Shown: piece after piece, positions 6,799-9,727 of the stretch
Numbering within the stretch: position 1 is the stretch's first letter
How the letters are laid out: every line of letters begins with the position of its first letter
DNA from: Planctomycetaceae bacterium
Lineage (GTDB): Bacteria > Planctomycetota > Planctomycetia > Pirellulales > Thermoguttaceae
Direction of reading: 5' to 3'
Assembly: GCA_031261125.1 (NCBI GenBank)
Contig: JAISJZ010000421.1
Coordinates: 1 to 9,727, forward strand
DNA length: 9,727 nucleotides
Notes under the pieces: generated by a model
Databases searched by the model: none
Seen by the model: the letters and a program-made list of their open reading frames with translations, nothing else
Told to the model about the DNA's origin: nothing
Made by a program: the position numbers and the translations under genes

Positions 6799-7823
6799 TT
6801 TTCTGTTTCCGGTTCGTTTTCAAATTCGGCGATATTTCCGATTTCATCTTTTGACGACAAATAATACACGATACCGACACCGGCAACGCAAATCGAAATG
6901 AGGCGGTGCGCCAACGCAACGACCAAGCCGATACCGATGCCCTTTTCAAAACCGTTGTGATACAATTCGTTCAGAACGAGTTCAAACGGTCCCGCCGCCA
7001 GCGGTATCATTGACGTTAAATTGACAGTGCTGTACAGCAAAATATGGTCAATAATGCCGGGAACATTCTGAAATAGTCCGTTGGCAATCAGATACAGCGA
7101 AATACCGAACGGAATATGTACAAGAAACGTCAAAAGAAACGCCTGGAACAGACAAATTTTATGATGACGGTACAGCAGCAGCGAGTTGGTCAATTTGCCG
7201 GCGATTCTGCCGCAGTACGGGATTTTTTCGAGAACGCGTTCGATATGTCCTTTGGCGAAAAACGGCAGAAACACAATGCCGGTACAAGTGAAACCAATCA
7301 CAGTCAACAGCAGCGTGATGCGGGAAAGCGTTTTTGACCAAACATCGTCCCGAAAAATAAAACCGGTAGCGCAGACAAGAACACTGCCGAGGAGGAACAT
7401 CACGAGCAAACCGACAATGCGGTCAACGATGACACTGGCAACGGCTTGAGTACGGTACTTTGGATTATGGTTGATGAGGAGATAACTTTTCACGAGGTCG
7501 CCGCCTACGATGCCCATCGGAGCGAGGTTAAGCAGCAGTCCGACGAATCCGAACCGGAACGCGTCTTTCAGTGAAAGCGTCAGACCGAATGTTTGAACCA
7601 GCCAACGCCAACGGACGAACGTCATCGAAACGGCAAACAACTGCATCAGAAACGCGCCGGCAATAAAATCGAACCGCTTCGGCTGTTCCCAAAGGATTTG
7701 AAAAACGTTTTTTCCGTCTTCGATTGGTGTACCCGATGCCTTCCAAAACAGGTAAACAAAGATTCCGAGAATCAGCGACAGTTTCAGAAAAAAAAGCAGG
7801 ATTTTTTTGATTTTCGATGCCAT
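6795..7823 (-). CDS. Flippase-like integral membrane protein, lysylphosphatidylglycerol synthase TM (UPF0104) family
   Basis: From the ATG at 7823 this is a 342-residue inner-membrane protein with about 7-8 membrane segments. The first lies near residues 7-27 after a basic start, MASKIKK. Family blocks, numbered from that Met, include GGDLVKSYLL (107-116), VIVDRIVGLL (131-140) and SMIPLAAGPFELVLNELYH (271-289). The family is named after the membrane half of MprF, which flips lysyl-phosphatidylglycerol. Stand-alone members such as this one lack the synthetase domain, and the substrate is unknown. The C-terminus ends in an acidic tail. The frame extends upstream to a TTG at 7901, but that TTG is the -35 of a good promoter, so I chose the ATG at 7823; an ATG at 7895 is disfavoured for the same reason. 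GGA lies 5-7 bases before the chosen ATG as a weak ribosome-binding site. Its stop overlaps the apgM promoter. Confidence 0.85.
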   Translation of the reverse strand: MASKIKKILLFFLKLSLILGIFVYLFWKASGTPIEDGKNVFQILWEQPKRFDFIAGAFLMQLFAVSMTFVRWRWLVQTFGLTLSLKDAFRFGFVGLLLNLAPMGIVGGDLVKSYLLINHNPKYRTQAVASVIVDRIVGLLVMFLLGSVLVCATGFIFRDDVWSKTLSRITLLLTVIGFTCTGIVFLPFFAKGHIERVLEKIPYCGRIAGKLTNSLLLYRHHKICLFQAFLLTFLVHIPFGISLYLIANGLFQNVPGIIDHILLYSTVNLTSMIPLAAGPFELVLNELYHNGFEKGIGIGLVVALAHRLISICVAGVGIVYYLSSKDEIGNIAEFENEPETEN

Positions 7824-7835
7824 TACGTCCAATAT

Positions 7836-7847
7836 CCGCTTCAGCGG
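7836..7847 (-). other. Short leader hairpin upstream of the flippase-like gene
   Basis: CCGC and GCGG pair around a TGAA loop on the minus strand, about 19 bases after the predicted transcription start and 12 bases before the chosen ATG. At only 4 bp plus a possible fifth pair it could be chance in a GC-rich leader. I list it because leaders elsewhere in the window also contain hairpins. Confidence 0.25.
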
Positions 7848-7872
7848 CGCATTGCATAACCGACTTCCTTGT

Positions 7873-7901
7873 ATTAAAATTGAACGGATAGTCATTGTCA
7901 A
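7873..7901 (-). promoter_or_regulatory. Sigma70-type promoter for the flippase-like gene
   Basis: A perfect -35 TTGACA (7901-7896), a 17-base spacer and TTTAAT (7878-7873, 5/6 match) on the minus strand. The predicted start near 7866 leaves a leader of about 43 bases before the ATG at 7823. It decides the start codon of the gene, because upstream in-frame starts lie inside the promoter. Confidence 0.65.
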
Positions 7902-7911
7902 GCAACTTCCC

Positions 7912-7929
7912 TAACTTTTCAGAAAGTTA
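7912..7929. promoter_or_regulatory. Inverted repeat between divergent genes, possible operator
   Basis: TAACTTT (7912-7918) and AAAGTTA (7923-7929) form a perfect 7-base inverted repeat with a 4-base centre. It sits 10 bases upstream of the -35 of the flippase-like gene and 23 bases before the ATG of the DUF2461 gene. The A+T-rich symmetry suits a dimeric regulator. No regulator gene is in the window. Confidence 0.35.
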
Positions 7930-7952
7930 AACACGTTCTCCCCTTTTCGCTG

Positions 7953-8621
7953 ATGAAGTTTCCCGGTTTTTCACCGAAAGCCCTCGAATTTTTTCATAAC
8001 CTTGAACGGAACAACAACCGGGAATGGTTCGCGGGACACCGTTCGGAATACGTTCAATACGTTGCCGACCCGATGAAACAATTAGCCGAGGTGATGATTC
8101 CGATGGTGCAGGAACTTGACCCGAACGTGGTGAGCGACCCGAAGCGGGTTTGTTCCCGAATTTACCGCGACACCCGGTTCTCACACAACAAGTTGCCGTA
8201 CCGCCCGAATGTTTGGCTGGCATTCCGGCGGAACGTCGATTGCTGGGCGGAAACGCCGGTCTATTTCTTTGAAATCAAAGAGAAAGAATATCTGTTTGGA
8301 ATGGGTGCCTATTCCGCGAAGGCGGCAACGATGCAGAACTTCCGCAGCCGAATTGACAACGACCCGGAAGAATTTCTGCGGGTAATTAAACCGTTCCGTA
8401 AAGATAAGGAACTGCGGCTGGAATCGGAACAGTACAAACGCCCGCTGCCGTGCGCCCATCCGAAAGAAATTGTTCTATGGTATCAAAGTAAATCCGTTGC
8501 ACTCATCGGTTCCAAAGAACCGGATAAAACGCTGCTTTCGCCGAAAATTGTTGACTTTCTGATGGATAAATTCGTACTGCTCAAACCCCTGTACGATTAC
8601 CTGTGGAAAAGTCATTTGTAA
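7953..8621 (+). CDS. DUF2461 family protein
   Basis: The only plus-strand gene. It is a soluble 222-residue protein with no signal peptide or membrane segment, matching the usual length of the DUF2461 (TIGR02453) family, whose function is not established. Diagnostic blocks are FSPKALEFFHNLERNNNREWF near the N-terminus (6-26), RIYRDTRFSHNKLPYRPN (69-86) and a C-terminal LLSPKIVDFLMDKFVLLKPLYDYL-type helix region near 194-217. The ATG at 7953 gives the family's normal N-terminus. Nothing convincing precedes it as a Shine-Dalgarno site, and I found no clear promoter on this strand. It is divergent from the flippase-like gene and converges on csrA, overlapping it by 10 bases at the 3' ends. Confidence 0.92.
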   Translation: MKFPGFSPKALEFFHNLERNNNREWFAGHRSEYVQYVADPMKQLAEVMIPMVQELDPNVVSDPKRVCSRIYRDTRFSHNKLPYRPNVWLAFRRNVDCWAETPVYFFEIKEKEYLFGMGAYSAKAATMQNFRSRIDNDPEEFLRVIKPFRKDKELRLESEQYKRPLPCAHPKEIVLWYQSKSVALIGSKEPDKTLLSPKIVDFLMDKFVLLKPLYDYLWKSHL

Positions 8622-8833
8622 TAGGATTGAAGCGGACTGCCGGCTTTGGCTTCCTCCCTGTTGCGGCGTTCGGTATTGTGAATCGCATCGTAAATTTCCT
8701 TGCGGTGGACGGGGACATCTTTCGGGGCTTCGATGCCGAGCCGTACCTTATCGCCGCGGATTTCCACGACAACAATCGTTATGTTGTCATTGATGACGAC
8801 GCTTTCATTCTTCTTTCGTGAGAGAACTAACAT
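8612..8833 (-). CDS. csrA: Carbon storage regulator CsrA
   Basis: CsrA is a small dimeric RNA-binding protein that recognises GGA motifs, often in hairpin loops over ribosome-binding sites, and changes translation or stability of mRNAs for carbon metabolism, motility and biofilm. The 73-residue product begins MLVLSRKKNES and retains the RNA-contact positions known from Escherichia coli CsrA: Leu4, Arg6, Val40, Val42, Arg44 and Ile47. The usual core ends near residue 50, and a polar, basic tail (NTERRNREEAKAGS and onward) follows. The ATG at 8833 is chosen because the protein family starts there and AAGGA lies 8 bases before it; the frame stays open further upstream but gives a non-family, proline-rich extension. 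No flagellar or fliW gene is adjacent. The last 10 bases overlap the DUF2461 gene tail to tail. Confidence 0.97.
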   Translation of the reverse strand: MLVLSRKKNESVVINDNITIVVVEIRGDKVRLGIEAPKDVPVHRKEIYDAIHNTERRNREEAKAGSPLQSYYK

Positions 8834-8840
8834 TGGTCTG

Positions 8841-8850
8841 TTCCTTCCGT
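8841..8850 (-). promoter_or_regulatory. csrA Shine-Dalgarno site with overlapping GGA motifs
   Basis: The minus strand reads ACGGAAGGAA, with AAGGA 8 bases before the csrA ATG. It is the best ribosome-binding site in the window. It contains two GGA motifs, the core of CsrA-binding sites, so bound CsrA would mask its own translation start. CsrA autorepression is known in other bacteria. Here it is inference. Confidence 0.5.
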
Positions 8851-8858
8851 GCAGCAAT

Positions 8859-8867
8859 GGGGGGGGG
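8859..8867 (-). repeat. C9 homopolymer in the csrA leader
   Basis: Nine consecutive C on the csrA strand (G9 on the plus strand), 26 to 34 bases upstream of the csrA ATG and between the leader hairpin and the Shine-Dalgarno site. Runs of this length can slip in replication. It is non-coding with the chosen csrA start. Confidence 0.7.
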
Positions 8868-8871
8868 AGTG

Positions 8872-8895
8872 GCGGAAATTCAATCCGACTTCCGC
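8872..8895 (-). promoter_or_regulatory. csrA leader hairpin with GGA in the loop
   Basis: GCGGAA and TTCCGC (8890-8895 and 8872-8877) form a 6-bp stem with a 12-base loop, GTCGGATTGAAT on the minus strand, containing CGGA. It lies downstream of the predicted csrA promoter, so it would be in the mRNA. Together with the GGA motifs at the Shine-Dalgarno site it resembles a multi-site CsrA target. Confidence 0.4.
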
Positions 8896-8903
8896 GGTAC
8901 ACA

Positions 8904-8932
8904 ATCTTGCAATGTAAAACTGGCTTCGTCAA
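8904..8932 (-). promoter_or_regulatory. Possible csrA promoter
   Basis: TTGACG (8932-8927) and CAAGAT (8909-8904) are 17 bases apart on the minus strand. The -35 is good but the -10 matches only 3/6. A long A/T-rich stretch directly upstream (8933-8960) could act as an UP element. The predicted start near 8897 gives a leader of about 64 bases holding the hairpin and C9 tract. Confidence 0.3.
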
Positions 8933-8943
8933 ATAAATTAACG

Positions 8944-8960
8944 AAAAAAAAAGGAAAAAA
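8944..8960 (-). other. T-rich tract downstream of the prepilin peptidase gene
   Basis: On the minus strand this reads T6-CC-T9 (runs at 8955-8960 and 8944-8952), 35 to 52 bases after the prepilin peptidase stop. No stable hairpin precedes it, since AGG/CCT at 8963-8972 is too short, so a classical intrinsic terminator is not supported. It may instead be the A/T-rich upstream part of the csrA promoter. Confidence 0.35.
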
Positions 8961-8995
8961 CAGGAAATCCTTGACGATTGTGCCGGTTATAAGGA

Positions 8996-9727
8996 TTATG
9001 GCAGAAATTTTTCTTTCACCAGCCGCCAAATGCCGAGCATTACGCCGAGCATTACCAAACATACGCCCATTCCGGCAGCAACGAACCAGCCGAGTTCAAA
9101 TACCGGTGCCGCTGCCGTCCAAACGGTTCTCCAAAAAACAACAAGAAATACCGTTGCCAAACACAAAAACGGTCCGTAAGGAAATTCTTTGCCTTTGCCC
9201 AATATGAAATTGGCAATACCGAGTATTAAACCGGCAAACGGGGCAAGAAAAAAAATCAAAATGCACGATTGCCAGCCGACGTAAACGCCAATCATTCCCA
9301 TCAGCGTTACGTCGCCGAAGCCCATTGCTTCCCGACCAAGAGCAGCACTGCCGATAATTCTTACGCCCCAGATGATTATCATTCCCGCGGCACAGCCGGT
9401 CAGTGCGGAGAGTAATGCTAAATGTTTCGGCGAACCGGCAAACGGCGTTTGCATCAGCCAATACAGGTAAGCCGTTCCCGATATTGCCAATACTGCCAGC
9501 CAAGGTGTTAGCGGCGACCGTTTCAGATACCGGCAGAAAATTGCCGCCGCTTTCCGCACCGGCAGTTTGAAATACCAAACACGGGGCAGCATTGCGAAAC
9601 ACCAAAATAACCAAAGAGCAACAATAACGCTAGCCCCGGTTCCGCGCTGCGGCAGGTTCGCTTCATTCGGACTGCAAACATTCAGCGGTACCGCCGTCGG
9701 CTTGACAACAACTTGGATGAACGGCAT
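8996..9727 (-). CDS. Prepilin peptidase (type IV leader peptidase, A24 family), 5' end outside window
   Basis: Membrane aspartic protease that cleaves the leader of type IV pilin-like or type II secretion pseudopilin precursors on the cytoplasmic side of the inner membrane. The 243 visible codons contain about seven hydrophobic segments and the second catalytic block, GREAMGFGDVTLMGMIG, with GxGD Asp139 (counted from the window edge). This is the only Asp in the visible part, so the first catalytic Asp must be encoded beyond base 9727. The ATG at 9727 is therefore probably an internal Met, not the start. The segment PLNVCSPNEANLP through WCFAMLPRVWY, between the two catalytic regions, resembles the long spacer I recall in planctomycete homologues. 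The stop is at 8996-8998, followed by 162 bases before the csrA start. The gene might bear the symbol pilD or gspO, but which cannot be told. Confidence 0.88.
   Translation of the reverse strand: MPFIQVVVKPTAVPLNVCSPNEANLPQRGTGASVIVALWLFWCFAMLPRVWYFKLPVRKAAAIFCRYLKRSPLTPWLAVLAISGTAYLYWLMQTPFAGSPKHLALLSALTGCAAGMIIIWGVRIIGSAALGREAMGFGDVTLMGMIGVYVGWQSCILIFFLAPFAGLILGIANFILGKGKEFPYGPFLCLATVFLVVFWRTVWTAAAPVFELGWFVAAGMGVCLVMLGVMLGIWRLVKEKFLP

Noticed and set aside
8834..8932. N-terminal extension of csrA to 8932
   Set aside because: The frame is open, but the extension is proline-rich, runs through the C9 tract, the leader hairpin and the possible promoter, and is foreign to CsrA, whose first residues are encoded from 8833.
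8971..8999. Plus-strand promoter-like TTGACG-17-GATTAT
   Set aside because: Its -10 matches only 4/6, and it would transcribe antisense into the prepilin peptidase gene with no gene downstream on that strand.
9096..9614. Minus-strand frame of 172 codons inside the prepilin peptidase gene
   Set aside because: It overlaps the A24 peptidase frame in another phase, and its translation has no membrane pattern or motif.
1..9727. CRISPR array, insertion sequence, tRNA or rRNA
   Set aside because: No regularly spaced direct repeats, no transposase-like frame or terminal inverted repeats, and no cloverleaf or rRNA-like segment were seen.

Overview
The window looks like chromosomal DNA from a bacterium of the phylum Planctomycetota. 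Three things point there: the prepilin peptidase has a long spacer between its two catalytic regions, as I recall for planctomycete homologues; archaeal-type phosphoglycerate mutase, hopanoid-type squalene synthesis (HpnC) and CsrA occur together; and ribosome-binding sites are mostly weak. This is inference from protein resemblance. No rRNA or tRNA is present to confirm it. I see no insertion sequence, phage gene, CRISPR array or attachment site.

Almost everything is on the minus strand, so the reading order runs from right to left. At the right edge is a prepilin peptidase (8996-9727, 5' end outside the window). Next is csrA (8612-8833), whose leader carries a hairpin, a C9 tract and GGA motifs at its Shine-Dalgarno site. 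The only plus-strand gene, a DUF2461 protein (7953-8621), converges on csrA and overlaps its 3' end by 10 bases. It is divergent from a flippase-like membrane protein of the lysylphosphatidylglycerol-synthase TM family (6795-7823). That gene has a good sigma70-type promoter, and an inverted repeat lies between the two divergent genes.

A near-consensus promoter (TTGACG-16-TATAAT) overlapping the stop codon of the flippase-like gene starts a colinear block on the minus strand: apgM (glycolysis), then a fused gene, then queF (preQ1 synthesis for queuosine), then an AEC-family permease, then a large AAA+ gene that runs off the left edge. The fused gene joins a complete PP-loop ATPase of the MnmA/ThiI-like type to a complete HpnC-type squalene synthase domain. 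Gaps are 8, 75, 6 and 45 bases. A second likely promoter lies just before queF. The genes do not form one pathway: glycolysis, tRNA wobble modification, hopanoid/squalene synthesis, transport and a defence-like NTPase are mixed.

The two most interesting items are the PP-loop::HpnC fusion and the McrB-like AAA+ protein. The latter has a coiled coil just before its NTPase domain and an N-terminal region I do not recognise, and may belong to an McrBC-type or coiled-coil nuclease-tandem defence locus continuing to the left. A quieter pattern is that every intergenic gap over about 40 bases on the minus strand holds a G+C-rich hairpin, usually in an mRNA leader. Two of these hairpins present GGA in the loop, the motif CsrA binds, and csrA itself is in the window. 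No stretch over 300 bases lacks a gene.
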